DNA of 64,000 nt. Source: Thomasclavelia spiroformis (GTDB lineage Bacteria; Bacillota_I; Bacilli_A; Erysipelotrichales; Coprobacillaceae). Each line of letters begins with the position of its first letter. Position 1 is the stretch's first letter. Shown piece by piece: positions 8,572 through 16,527 of the stretch. Under the pieces are notes generated by a model, which saw only the letters and a list, made by a program, of their open reading frames with translations, made no database searches and was not told the origin of the DNA. Where the stretch lies: contig JACJKV010000009.1 of assembly GCA_016901755.1 (NCBI GenBank), positions 1 to 64,000 of the forward strand, in the 5' to 3' direction. The position numbers were made by a program, and so were the translations under genes.

Positions 8572-9504
8572 ATGATCGAACATATGACAATGATATCCAG
8601 CTATGAGCAGATTCCTTTAGATCTTTATATCATGGCTCCAGCACATCCTCGAGGCATCATTACATTAAGTCACGGTATGTGCGAACATAAAGAAAGATAT
8701 ATACAGTTGATGACCTGTTTAAATGCCCATGGATTTGTCTGCTGTATTTATGATCATCGCGGTCATGGCAAAAGTCTAAAAAAAGCAGAAGATCTTGGAT
8801 ATCTCTATTCTTCCAGCGATGATGCTCTCATCAGTGATTTACATCAAATCGTAACGATGATGAAAAAAAGATATCCGCTATTACCTTTATATCTTATTGG
8901 TCATTCGATGGGAGCTTTAATATCGTGCTGCTATTTAAAACAATATGATCAGCTTATTAATGGCGCTATTTTACTTTCTAATCCCAGTTATCATCCTTTA
9001 TATAAAATAGCTGAATGTCTTATCTGGGGCTATACGAAAATAAAAAATGAACGTTACTGTTCAAAAACAATCGAATCCCTGGTTTCAAAAATTCTCAATC
9101 GAAAATTTGATCATCAAATCAAAAACAGCTGGATCTGCAGTAACCCGGAAACTGTCAACAGTTTCAACGCTGATCCCCTATGTCATTTTACTTACAGCCT
9201 CAATGGCTATCAAACATTATTAAAACTGATGGAAAGAGTTTATCTTCATCCCACTAAAGATGTATCATATCCAAAAATACCTGTTCTATGTCTTTTTGGA
9301 TCAAATGATCCCTGTCTGTTATCAAAAAAGAAATTTCATCAAAGTCTTTTGCTTCTCCAGCATAATAAGCATTTACATATCACCTGCCAGGTGATAGAAA
9401 ACATGCAGCATGAACTGCTACATGAATTTAATTACCAAATGATCATTGAACTGATCGTTTCGCAGCTTTTCAAATGGCAAACAGATAATAATGTCATCAA
9501 ATAA
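8572..9504 (+). CDS. Lysophospholipase-like alpha/beta hydrolase
   Basis: The ATG at 8572 is preferred over the in-frame GTG at 8563 because the AGAGGTGAG ribosome binding site fits only the former. The 310-residue product is of the Hydrolase_4 (monoglyceride lipase/lysophospholipase PldB) type. It shows SHGMCEHKERY (oxyanion region), the nucleophile elbow GHSMG near residue 110, a cap domain at about 150-220, the acid in FGSNDPCL and the His in QHELLHE. Substrate unknown. The gene is monocistronic and ends at a terminator shared with thrS. Confidence 0.85.
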   Translation: MIEHMTMISSYEQIPLDLYIMAPAHPRGIITLSHGMCEHKERYIQLMTCLNAHGFVCCIYDHRGHGKSLKKAEDLGYLYSSSDDALISDLHQIVTMMKKRYPLLPLYLIGHSMGALISCCYLKQYDQLINGAILLSNPSYHPLYKIAECLIWGYTKIKNERYCSKTIESLVSKILNRKFDHQIKNSWICSNPETVNSFNADPLCHFTYSLNGYQTLLKLMERVYLHPTKDVSYPKIPVLCLFGSNDPCLLSKKKFHQSLLLLQHNKHLHITCQVIENMQHELLHEFNYQMIIELIVSQLFKWQTDNNVIK

Positions 9505-9516
9505 AATTATAGTTAT

Positions 9517-9550
9517 AAAAAAGGAAACAGATAATTCTGCTTCCTTATTT
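9517..9550. terminator. Bidirectional terminator between hydrolase and thrS
   Basis: The stem GGAAACAG/CTGCTTCC (one G-T pair) lies between A- and T-runs, directly between two converging genes, so it serves both directions. Confidence 0.75.
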
Positions 9551-9551
9551 T

Positions 9552-11300
9552 TTATCTTTTTTCTTTGATTTCAGTTTTTAACATATCAATAAATTCCTGA
9601 ATAGAAACGGTTGTTGCTTTCTGTTCCCCATGTTTTCTGTAAGTCACAGTTTTTTCTTCACGTTCATTATTTCCTAAAACCAGAATATAGTTAGCTTTTT
9701 GCATTTGTGCTTCACGAATACGATATCCCAGTTTTTCATCTCTACTGTCCATTTCAACCAGGAAATCCTGATCTGTTAAAAGATCATAGATTTCTTTAGC
9801 GTAAGCCAAATGATATTCATTATTGACAGGTAAGATCTTAACCTGTACAGGAGCCAGCCATAATGGCAGATTTCCTTTAGTTTCTTCCAGAATATAAGCC
9901 ATGAATCTGTCTAATGAACCTAAAATAGCTCTATGCAGGACAACTGGTGTTTTTTTGCTTCCATCTTTATCGACATAAGTTAAATTAAACTTAGCAGGCA
10001 GACAGAAATCAAGCTGACAGGTTGAAAGCGTATATTCATTACCAATAGCAGGTTTAACATTAACGTCTAATTTAGGTCCATAGAAAGCTGCTTCACCGAT
10101 TTCTTCTGTATATTCTATACCTAATTCATTCATAACTTCTCTTAATTCATTTTCAGCTTTATTCCACATTTCATCATCATCATGATATTTTTCTTTATCA
10201 TCAGGATCTCGCAATGATAAAACACAACGATAATCAGTAATATTAAAATCTTTATATACATCCAAAATCAGATCAACTACTGATGCAAATTCAGATTTGA
10301 TCTGTTCTGGTGTTACGAATAAATGGGCATCATTTTGACAGAAATGTCTTCCTCTTTCAATTCCCTTAACAGCCCCACTGGCTTCAAATCTAAAATCATG
10401 AGCAATTTCCCCAATACGAATTGGCAGATTTTTATAAGAATGCAGCTTATTAGCGTAAATCATCATATGATGTGGACAGTTCATTGGACGTAAGACAAAT
10501 GATTCTCCTTCCATTTCCATAGCAGGGAACATATTATCTTTGTAATGATCCCAATGTCCAGAAGTCTTATACAGATTAACTGTTCCTACAGCTGGAGTTA
10601 AAACATGCATATAACCTAATTTTCTTTCTTTACGTTTAATATATCTTTCCAGTTTTTGCCAGATAGCATAGCCTTTTGGCAAATACATTGGTAATCCTCT
10701 ACCAATCAGATCATCGACCATGAACAGTTCCATTTCACGTCCAATTTTACGATGATCTCTTTCTTTAGCTTCTTCCAGTAAAGCCAGATGTTCCTGCAGC
10801 TGTTCTGCAGTTGGAAAACAGACACCATAAATACGCTGTAAAACTTTATTGTTTTTGTCACCTTTCCAGTAAGCACCAGAATGTTTGATCAGTTTAAAAT
10901 TCTTACATTTTTTCACTGTATCAACATGAGGACCGCGACATAAATCAGTAAAATCACCCTGACTGTAACATGAAATCGTTCCATCTTCCAGATGACTGAT
11001 CAGATCAAGTTTATATTCATCATCTTTAAACATTTCTAATGCTTCATCTTTAGAAATTTCATGTCTGACAATACGTTTACCATCTTTACATATTTTTTTC
11101 ATTTCTTTTTCAATCTTGGTAATGTCTTCATCACTGATTACATCTTCTCCCAGATCAACATCATAATAAAATCCTTCAGCAACAACTGGTCCTACCCAAA
11201 ATTTGGCATGAGGATACAAATGTTTGATTGCCTGAGCCATCACATGAGCACATGAATGATTCAGCATGCTTAATTCTTCATTTTCTTTAAAATCTACCAT
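9552..11300 (-). CDS. thrS: Threonyl-tRNA synthetase, lacking the TGS domain
   Basis: ThrRS charges tRNA-Thr. The 582-residue protein starts almost directly in the editing domain (HSCAHVMAQAIKH, near residue 16), so the roughly 60-residue N-terminal TGS domain of standard ThrRS is missing. The editing and class II cores are intact: CRGPH in the second editing motif, RPMNCPHHM, motif 2 around FRFEASGAVKGIERGR, and motif 3 LHRAILGSLDRF. The anticodon-binding domain occupies the last 100 residues. The start at 11300 has a GGAGAAG site. Expression is controlled by the T-box leader just upstream. The missing TGS is real, because the next upstream sequence is the T-box terminator. Confidence 0.95.
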   Translation of the reverse strand: MVDFKENEELSMLNHSCAHVMAQAIKHLYPHAKFWVGPVVAEGFYYDVDLGEDVISDEDITKIEKEMKKICKDGKRIVRHEISKDEALEMFKDDEYKLDLISHLEDGTISCYSQGDFTDLCRGPHVDTVKKCKNFKLIKHSGAYWKGDKNNKVLQRIYGVCFPTAEQLQEHLALLEEAKERDHRKIGREMELFMVDDLIGRGLPMYLPKGYAIWQKLERYIKRKERKLGYMHVLTPAVGTVNLYKTSGHWDHYKDNMFPAMEMEGESFVLRPMNCPHHMMIYANKLHSYKNLPIRIGEIAHDFRFEASGAVKGIERGRHFCQNDAHLFVTPEQIKSEFASVVDLILDVYKDFNITDYRCVLSLRDPDDKEKYHDDDEMWNKAENELREVMNELGIEYTEEIGEAAFYGPKLDVNVKPAIGNEYTLSTCQLDFCLPAKFNLTYVDKDGSKKTPVVLHRAILGSLDRFMAYILEETKGNLPLWLAPVQVKILPVNNEYHLAYAKEIYDLLTDQDFLVEMDSRDEKLGYRIREAQMQKANYILVLGNNEREEKTVTYRKHGEQKATTVSIQEFIDMLKTEIKEKR

Positions 11301-11329
11301 CGTTCTTCTCCTATCTTTTCATAATGCTT

Positions 11330-11541
11330 TGATAAAAAAACTCTCATCCAAAGGACGAGAGTTTCGTGGTACCACCTTAATTTGCCTATAGCCTCAAAAC
11401 TTTAACGCAGTTAACGACAATCTTTTTCAAGTGCAGCTATTAGGGAGTATCTTATATGTATCTTCAAGGTTTTCACCAGCCACCTTTTCTCTATATCCAA
11501 TAACATATAAAACGTGTCCTAAATGATCGCTTTTATTTATA
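11330..11541 (-). promoter_or_regulatory. T-box leader of thrS
   Basis: Read on the minus strand, the leader contains the stem I region, the highly conserved T-box core (GGTGGTACCACG, near 11365-11378) and a terminator helix (AAACTCTC with GAGAGTTT, about 11333-11364) that ends in a T-run. Uncharged tRNA-Thr should bind and stabilise the antiterminator. A specifier candidate ACT lies at 11446-11448, but I could not fold stem I well enough to be sure. Confidence 0.93.
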
Positions 11542-11547
11542 TAAATT

Positions 11548-11575
11548 ATTCTAATCATTTATTCACTATTGTCAA
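11548..11575 (-). promoter_or_regulatory. Promoter of the thrS T-box transcript
   Basis: TTGACA (11570-11575) and TAGAAT (11548-11553) are separated by 16 bases on the minus strand. This places the start of transcription near 11541, just ahead of T-box stem I. Confidence 0.75.
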
Positions 11576-11590
11576 CCGATTATTGATCGA

Positions 11591-11803
11591 TCACAACGAC
11601 TTTTCTTTAATTTTCTGACATTCCTGTTTAAATGCATTATAGACATACTTGGTTTTAATAGGCTCATTGAGCGTCAAGGTATCGCATTTCATACAATAAA
11701 GACCAATGATTCCATTAATATTCAGTATTCTGATCCATTCATCTTTTGCCCCACAAATCCCACAGGATACCAGTTGTGGCAGTTTTACAATCTGTACTCT
11801 CAC
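11591..11803 (-). CDS. Small zinc-ribbon protein, unknown function
   Basis: The 70-residue product starts with GTG; AGGTGA lies 6 bases upstream and supports it. It contains two CxxC knuckles (CGIC at about 15-18 and CMKC at about 37-40) spaced like a rubredoxin-type zinc ribbon, then a basic helix at the C-terminus. Such proteins often bind nucleic acid or a partner protein, but nothing here tells which. It follows the rluB gene by 59 bases on the same strand and is likely co-transcribed with it. Confidence 0.65.
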   Translation of the reverse strand: MRVQIVKLPQLVSCGICGAKDEWIRILNINGIIGLYCMKCDTLTLNEPIKTKYVYNAFKQECQKIKEKSL

Positions 11804-11862
11804 TTTTCATCACCTGTTTTCAGTATAGACTTATCGGACTGCAAAAAATGTCAAAACAGCTT

Positions 11863-12588
11863 TTACATTTTATTATTTACTAATTTTTTAAGATCTTTGA
11901 TTTCCTGCGGTTTTAATCTTCGATATTCTCCTGGTCTTAATCCCTTTAAATTAACACAGCCAATCGAAACACGATGCAGTCTTTTCACCGGATAACCGAC
12001 ACTTTCAAACATCTTTTTGACCTGACGGTTTTTACCTTCATAAAGCTTGATCATCAGCACAGTTGTTTTATGTTCCATATCTTTATGAGTAATTTTGATC
12101 TTACATGGCAAAGTTTTTTGCCCATCCAGATAAATTCCTTTTTCCAGACGGTGCAGTTCTTCTCCTTTGATCAGCCCTTTGATCGTCACTTCATAAATCT
12201 TTTCTAAATGACTTCGCGGATGCATGATCATATTCGCAAAAGCACCATCATTTGACATGATCAAAGCCCCAGTTGTATCATAATCTAATCTGCCCACTGG
12301 ATAAATTCTTTCATCTACATCATTAAAGTAATCAATGACAGTTTTACGATCAAATTCATCACTTAAAGTACATACACATCCCTGTGGTTTATAAAACAGA
12401 TAATAAACCTTGTTTTCACCAACGATAGCTTTGCCATCAACTAAAACGATATCACCTGATTTTACTTTAGTCCCTAATTCTTTAACAATAACACCATTGA
12501 CCATCACTCTTCCCTGTCTGATCAGATCTTCCGCTTTACGTCTGGAAGTATATCCGCTCGCTGCAATATATTTCTGTAATCTTTCCAT
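11863..12588 (-). CDS. rluB: Pseudouridine synthase of the RluB/RsuA family
   Basis: The ATG at 12588 follows GGGTGA by about 4 bases and is preferred over the upstream in-frame GTG. The 241-residue protein has an S4 RNA-binding domain (residues 1-60, MERLQKYIAASGYTSRRKAE), then the catalytic domain with GRLDYDTTGALIMSNDG. The first Asp of that motif is the family catalytic Asp. The C-terminal block is KNRQVKKMFESVGYPVKRLHR. It isomerises a uridine in rRNA, in RluB a residue of 23S rRNA near the peptidyl-transferase centre. RsuA-like 16S activity cannot be excluded by eye. Confidence 0.9.
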   Translation of the reverse strand: MERLQKYIAASGYTSRRKAEDLIRQGRVMVNGVIVKELGTKVKSGDIVLVDGKAIVGENKVYYLFYKPQGCVCTLSDEFDRKTVIDYFNDVDERIYPVGRLDYDTTGALIMSNDGAFANMIMHPRSHLEKIYEVTIKGLIKGEELHRLEKGIYLDGQKTLPCKIKITHKDMEHKTTVLMIKLYEGKNRQVKKMFESVGYPVKRLHRVSIGCVNLKGLRPGEYRRLKPQEIKDLKKLVNNKM

Positions 12589-12734
12589 ATAATCACCCAC
12601 TTTAGTAAAGTATTATACATAATTTCCACGTTTATGCAATGCCTTTTTTGCACAAAAAAAACATCTTTATAATCATACATTTTTTTCTTTTCTTTATAAT
12701 AGAAAATGATATACTTTGTATTGGTGATAAAACA

Positions 12735-13490
12735 ATGACAGATAACGATTTATTATTAAAAAATATCAGTGAAATTGGCCGATTGCTGTTAAAACACGGG
12801 GCTGAAATATATCGTGTAGAAGAAAGTCTGGAAAGAATGTGTCAAAGCTATGATTTTCAGGATATTGGTGTCTTTGCCTTACCGTCTTATTTTACTTTAA
12901 GCGTCACTTTCCAGGATGGAACAACTTCATCTATTACGAAAAGAACAACACAAAACCGTAACAATCTGGATGCTATATATGAACTTAACAATCTTGTCAG
13001 ATATATCTGTGCTCATCATCCAGATCATCAGTATATTGCCAGGCAAATACAGAAAATCAAAGCACAGCAGCCTAATATGTATCTGGTATTTCTTGGCTAT
13101 GGATTAGGATCAGGCGCTTTTGCCCTCTTTTTTGGTGGAACAGGAGCGGAATTTGTTTTTGCTGGGATCATTGGCTTTATTGTTTACTTTTTTATCTGGA
13201 TTCAGGAAATACTTAAGATCAATGCTTTGATTCGAACTTTGCTGACAAGCATGCTGATATCATTTCTGGCGCAAATGATCCATAGCTGGCAATGGATCAG
13301 TCAGGTCGATGCCCTGACCGTTGGCTGTCTGATGGTCCTGGTGCCAGGAATGGCCATAACCAACAGTTTAAGAGATATCATTGATGGAAATTATGTATCC
13401 GGACAGGCCCGTCTGTCAGAAGCTTTTTTTATTGCAACATCGATTGCTGTAGGCGTAGGACTTTGTCGCATATTATTAGGAGGATTATAA
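12735..13490 (+). CDS. ThrE-type threonine/serine exporter, N-terminal subunit
   Basis: The start is taken at 12735 behind GGTGAT; longer reading adds a leader rich in Phe and Ile that is probably untranslated. The 251-residue product contains the DUF1212 core: a soluble head with HGAEIYRVEESLERM (residues about 20-34) and AGIIGFIVYF-type membrane helices (about five). In Corynebacterium ThrE, DUF1212 and DUF3815 are one protein that exports threonine and serine; here they are two genes joined by TAATG. With aspartokinase and serCA elsewhere in the window, an amino-acid export role is plausible. Confidence 0.85.
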   Translation: MTDNDLLLKNISEIGRLLLKHGAEIYRVEESLERMCQSYDFQDIGVFALPSYFTLSVTFQDGTTSSITKRTTQNRNNLDAIYELNNLVRYICAHHPDHQYIARQIQKIKAQQPNMYLVFLGYGLGSGAFALFFGGTGAEFVFAGIIGFIVYFFIWIQEILKINALIRTLLTSMLISFLAQMIHSWQWISQVDALTVGCLMVLVPGMAITNSLRDIIDGNYVSGQARLSEAFFIATSIAVGVGLCRILLGGL

Positions 13491-13939
13491 TGGACTTTTA
13501 TATACAGTGTCTGTCAGCCTTTATTGGCTGCCTGGGTTTTGCATTTGTTTTTAGAATTCATAAAAACATTCATTTTGCCTTGCTGGGATCATTAGGGGGA
13601 ACCATCGGCTGGATCTGCTATGTCCTCCTGGTCAACAGCTTTCATCCTATTCTGGCAAATCTGATAGCGATGATGGGCGTATCTTTATACAGCGAACTTA
13701 TGGCCAGGTATTTAAAAGCTCCGGCGACCATATTTATTGTCGTAGGCTGTTTCCCGCTGGTTCCTGGAAAAGGAATTTATCAGACCATGCTTTATCTCAT
13801 ATCAAATGACCGTTCAATGTTTCTTAACAGTCTGTTCGAAACCATTGGTATTGCCCTGGCTCTGGCAACAGCCATACTGATTATTTCAACAGTTTTTAAA
13901 GTCATCAAAAATATTAAGAATCTCAGGTACAGATCATGA
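13490..13939 (+). CDS. ThrE-type exporter, C-terminal subunit (DUF3815/YjjB)
   Basis: The start at 13490 follows AGGAGGA and overlaps the stop of the partner gene (TAATG). The 149-residue protein is almost all membrane, with four to five helices. The segments NLIAMMGVSLYSELMARYLK and GCFPLVPGKGIYQTMLY are typical of the family. The GKGIY turn between helices corresponds to the conserved pore-region loop. It is coupled to tmcAL downstream by a 4-base overlap. Confidence 0.85.
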   Translation: MDFYIQCLSAFIGCLGFAFVFRIHKNIHFALLGSLGGTIGWICYVLLVNSFHPILANLIAMMGVSLYSELMARYLKAPATIFIVVGCFPLVPGKGIYQTMLYLISNDRSMFLNSLFETIGIALALATAILIISTVFKVIKNIKNLRYRS

Positions 13940-15081
13940 AAATATTAGGTATCATCGTTGAATACAACCCCTTCCATACCGGCCATCTGTATCATCTGCA
14001 AAAAGCCAAAGAACTCATCAAGCCAGATATAACGATTGCTGTTATGTCCGGCAACTTTGTGCAGCGTGGTGAAGTAGCCATCATTGATAAATTCAAACGC
14101 AGTGAAATCGCCATAAAATATGGTGTCGATATTGTCATCGAACTGCCTTTTGTCTACGTCATGCAAAGTGCTGACTATTTCTGCCACGGTGCTATCAAAC
14201 TATTAAATGCCATGGGCGTCACTGATATCGTCTTTGGCAGCGAAAGTGGCGAAATCACACTTTTTAAAGATATTGCCCAGGCCATAAAAGAAGATCCACA
14301 ACGTTATCAGCAGATGGTAAAAAAAGCCATGAATCAGGGACTGCGCTATCCAGATGCCTGTAATCAGGCCCTGTCACAGATCCTTGATCAAAGCATTACG
14401 ACGCCTAATGATCTGCTGGGACTGGGTTATGTAAAAGAAATCATCAATCATGATTATCCTATTGCCATTCACTGTATCAAACGCAGCAACGATTATCATG
14501 ATACTACTTTACAGAAAATATCTTCCGCGACTGCCTTACGTATCGCTTTGAAAAACCAGCAGGATGTCAGTGATTACTTATTTGATATGTCATACTATCA
14601 CAAGCTGTACTTTCAAAACCAGTTCCATAGCTATTTACGCTATACGATCATTATACAGCCAGCACAAATACTGCAGCGTTATCATTTAGTTGAAGAAGGC
14701 ATTGAAAATCTGTTGAAAAAAAACATCATGCTTTATGATAATTACGAAGATTTTGTAACCAGTCTTACCAGCAAAAGATATACCCGTACCAGAATCCAGC
14801 GAATGCTGATGCATATTCTGATGCAAAATACAAAAGCAGAAATACAGGATGCAATGGCCGTGGATTATGTTAGAATTCTGAAAATGAATGATCAGGGACA
14901 GCAATATTTACGTCAAATCAAAAATCAATGTCCCTTTTATCTGCTTACCAGACTTTCTCAATACAGTCACCCTGCCTTAGACATCGAAATCAAAGCGGCG
15001 AAAATGCTGTCTTTACTGGATCATGATGCCTATAGAAGGGAAATCAGTCATATTCCGGTATTTAAAAAGGATCAGCTCTAA
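13936..15081 (+). CDS. tmcAL: tRNA(Met) cytidine acetate ligase TmcAL
   Basis: TmcAL (B. subtilis YlbM) forms acetyl-AMP from acetate and ATP and transfers acetate to the wobble C34 of elongator tRNA-Met, giving ac4C. The 381-residue length fits. The nucleotidyltransferase HIGH-like motif is HTGHLYHL (about residue 14-21) in EYNPFHTGHLYHLQKAK; the rest has GNFVQRGEVAIIDKF and FGSESGEI. It overlaps the ThrE subunit by 4 bases. A terminator follows at 15064-15100. Confidence 0.92.
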   Translation: MKILGIIVEYNPFHTGHLYHLQKAKELIKPDITIAVMSGNFVQRGEVAIIDKFKRSEIAIKYGVDIVIELPFVYVMQSADYFCHGAIKLLNAMGVTDIVFGSESGEITLFKDIAQAIKEDPQRYQQMVKKAMNQGLRYPDACNQALSQILDQSITTPNDLLGLGYVKEIINHDYPIAIHCIKRSNDYHDTTLQKISSATALRIALKNQQDVSDYLFDMSYYHKLYFQNQFHSYLRYTIIIQPAQILQRYHLVEEGIENLLKKNIMLYDNYEDFVTSLTSKRYTRTRIQRMLMHILMQNTKAEIQDAMAVDYVRILKMNDQGQQYLRQIKNQCPFYLLTRLSQYSHPALDIEIKAAKMLSLLDHDAYRREISHIPVFKKDQL

Positions 15082-15100
15082 ACAAAGTGATCCTTTTTTT
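15064..15100. terminator. Bidirectional terminator after tmcAL
   Basis: The 11-bp stem (AAAAAGGATCA with TGATCCTTTTT) and T-run end tmcAL and can also serve the converging nitroreductase gene. Confidence 0.85.
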
Positions 15101-15120
15101 ATTTCAATATCTCAACCAAT

Positions 15121-15654
15121 CTATAAAAGCCACGTTACTTCATTTCCCGTTCTGGCTAAAGCCTGTCTTAACGGTTTGCCCTCTGGCGTATCAGGATACC
15201 CTACGATCAGCGCCCCATAAACTCTTTCTTCCTGCTTCATGCCCAGTTTGTGAAGATAAGCTACGATGTCTTTATCTTCATTGAGCCATTTCAGCTGATT
15301 AATATAACAGCTTCCCAGATCCAGTTCATTAGCTTCAAGCATCATATTTTCAATAGCTACGGCACAATCAGCCTGATTATTACTATAGTTTTTCTTATTG
15401 GCAACAATAATGAGTACTGGGGCATTATAACAGAAAGAATAACCGCCCTTTTTAGATAATATGATGGATTTTTTCAGACTCTTATAAGTATGTTCATCAT
15501 ATTCCATTTCACTCAGCGCTTTTTCTGTCATTTTGATCAGTTCATCTTTAATTGTTTTATTGGCAATGACCATAAAGTGATTACTTTGACTGTTGCCACC
15601 ACTGGGCGCATATCTTCCCGCATTAATAATTTTGGTCAATAGCTTTTGACTCAC
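15121..15654 (-). CDS. Nitroreductase-family protein with a damaged start
   Basis: The reading frame from GTG at 15654 encodes 177 residues with the FMN-binding APSGGNSQ segment and the closing GYPDTPEGKPLR block of NfsA/NfsB-type nitroreductases. The family's FMN-phosphate motif continues in frame upstream of this GTG: VYESILTRRSSRNYQQKP precedes residue 1. No ATG, GTG or TTG opens that extension. An ATG at 15710 lies close by in another frame. Either a small indel broke the start, or translation begins without the RRSxR motif. The GTG itself lacks a good ribosome binding site. Confidence 0.7.
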   Translation of the reverse strand: MSQKLLTKIINAGRYAPSGGNSQSNHFMVIANKTIKDELIKMTEKALSEMEYDEHTYKSLKKSIILSKKGGYSFCYNAPVLIIVANKKNYSNNQADCAVAIENMMLEANELDLGSCYINQLKWLNEDKDIVAYLHKLGMKQEERVYGALIVGYPDTPEGKPLRQALARTGNEVTWLL

Positions 15655-15756
15655 TGGTTTTTGCTGGTAATTTCTGCTACTTCTTCTAGTTAAAATACTT
15701 TCATATACATTCCTTCCAGATAATCTTTTATTTAAAATATCCTGTTAGCAGTAAAG

Positions 15757-16416
15757 CTAATGATTGTGATTTTTTTTATAGGGCAGTAAATACTGTCTGA
15801 AGATCTGTAAAAAATCTTTTTTATATTTCTGAGAGATCTTGATCTCGTTTTTTATTTCATCATTGATCATATAAAGATACTCTTTATCAACCCGATAAAT
15901 ATAATTCATATTGATCGCATAGGTACGATGAACCTGTACAAAACAGCCTAAAGCTTTGACCTGATGCAGAAAATGCCTCATGGTCATTTTCACCACATAT
16001 TCATTACGATAGGTGTGGATGATCAGTTCATGAAAAAAACATTCCACAAAGATGATATCATTAGCTAACAGCGTCAGATCATGGCTGACCAATGACTGCA
16101 TTTTATAATCTGGCTCAAAAGTAATCATGAACTCTGCCTGCAGCTGATTGATATATGCCCATTTAAAAGCCATGATATCATCTTGGAGCTGATCTTTATG
16201 TAAAGTAAAATAAACAGAATGATTATGTTCTAAGATCAGAATGCTGTTTTCTGTTTTAAATTCATTCTGTCGATCGGTAAAAATAAAATCATGATCATCA
16301 TGAAAATCACAATGACTGTCTTTTATTTCTATAATACATTCATCAAAATTGTCTAATAACAGCTTTTGCAGTTCTATTTGACATTTGTTGTCATCAATAA
16401 TGATCAGACATCGCAT
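15757..16416 (-). CDS. Orphan LytTR-family DNA-binding regulator
   Basis: The 219-residue protein ends in a LytTR domain (about residues 120-210). The signature FVECFFHELIIHTYRNEYVV and the segment VQVHRTYAINMNYI, with the conserved His and the Arg, are clear. The N-terminal part begins like a receiver (LIIIDDNKCQIELQKLLLD with an acidic pair and IFTDR as a possible phosphoacceptor). It is shorter than usual and lacks clear later motifs, so its phosphorylation is doubtful. No sensor kinase gene is nearby. The start has a GAGGTGA site. Confidence 0.85.
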   Translation of the reverse strand: MRCLIIIDDNKCQIELQKLLLDNFDECIIEIKDSHCDFHDDHDFIFTDRQNEFKTENSILILEHNHSVYFTLHKDQLQDDIMAFKWAYINQLQAEFMITFEPDYKMQSLVSHDLTLLANDIIFVECFFHELIIHTYRNEYVVKMTMRHFLHQVKALGCFVQVHRTYAINMNYIYRVDKEYLYMINDEIKNEIKISQKYKKDFLQIFRQYLLPYKKNHNH

Positions 16417-16495
16417 GTGATCACCTCAAATCATTTTCTTTTTAACATCATACCATATTGCCACTGAATTACCAGCAGCATTTTTTCTAAGATAT

Positions 16496-16522
16496 AAAAA
16501 GACCCTGGCTTGACCAAGGTCT
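16496..16522 (-). terminator. Terminator of pheST
   Basis: On the minus strand the stem AGACCTTGG/CCAGGGTCT is followed by T residues, five bases after the pheT stop. Confidence 0.85.
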
Positions 16523-16527
16523 ATTCA

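Noticed and set aside
11360-11380. A strong palindrome GGTACC region as a possible operator
   Set aside because: It is the conserved core of the T-box leader and is followed by the attenuator stem.
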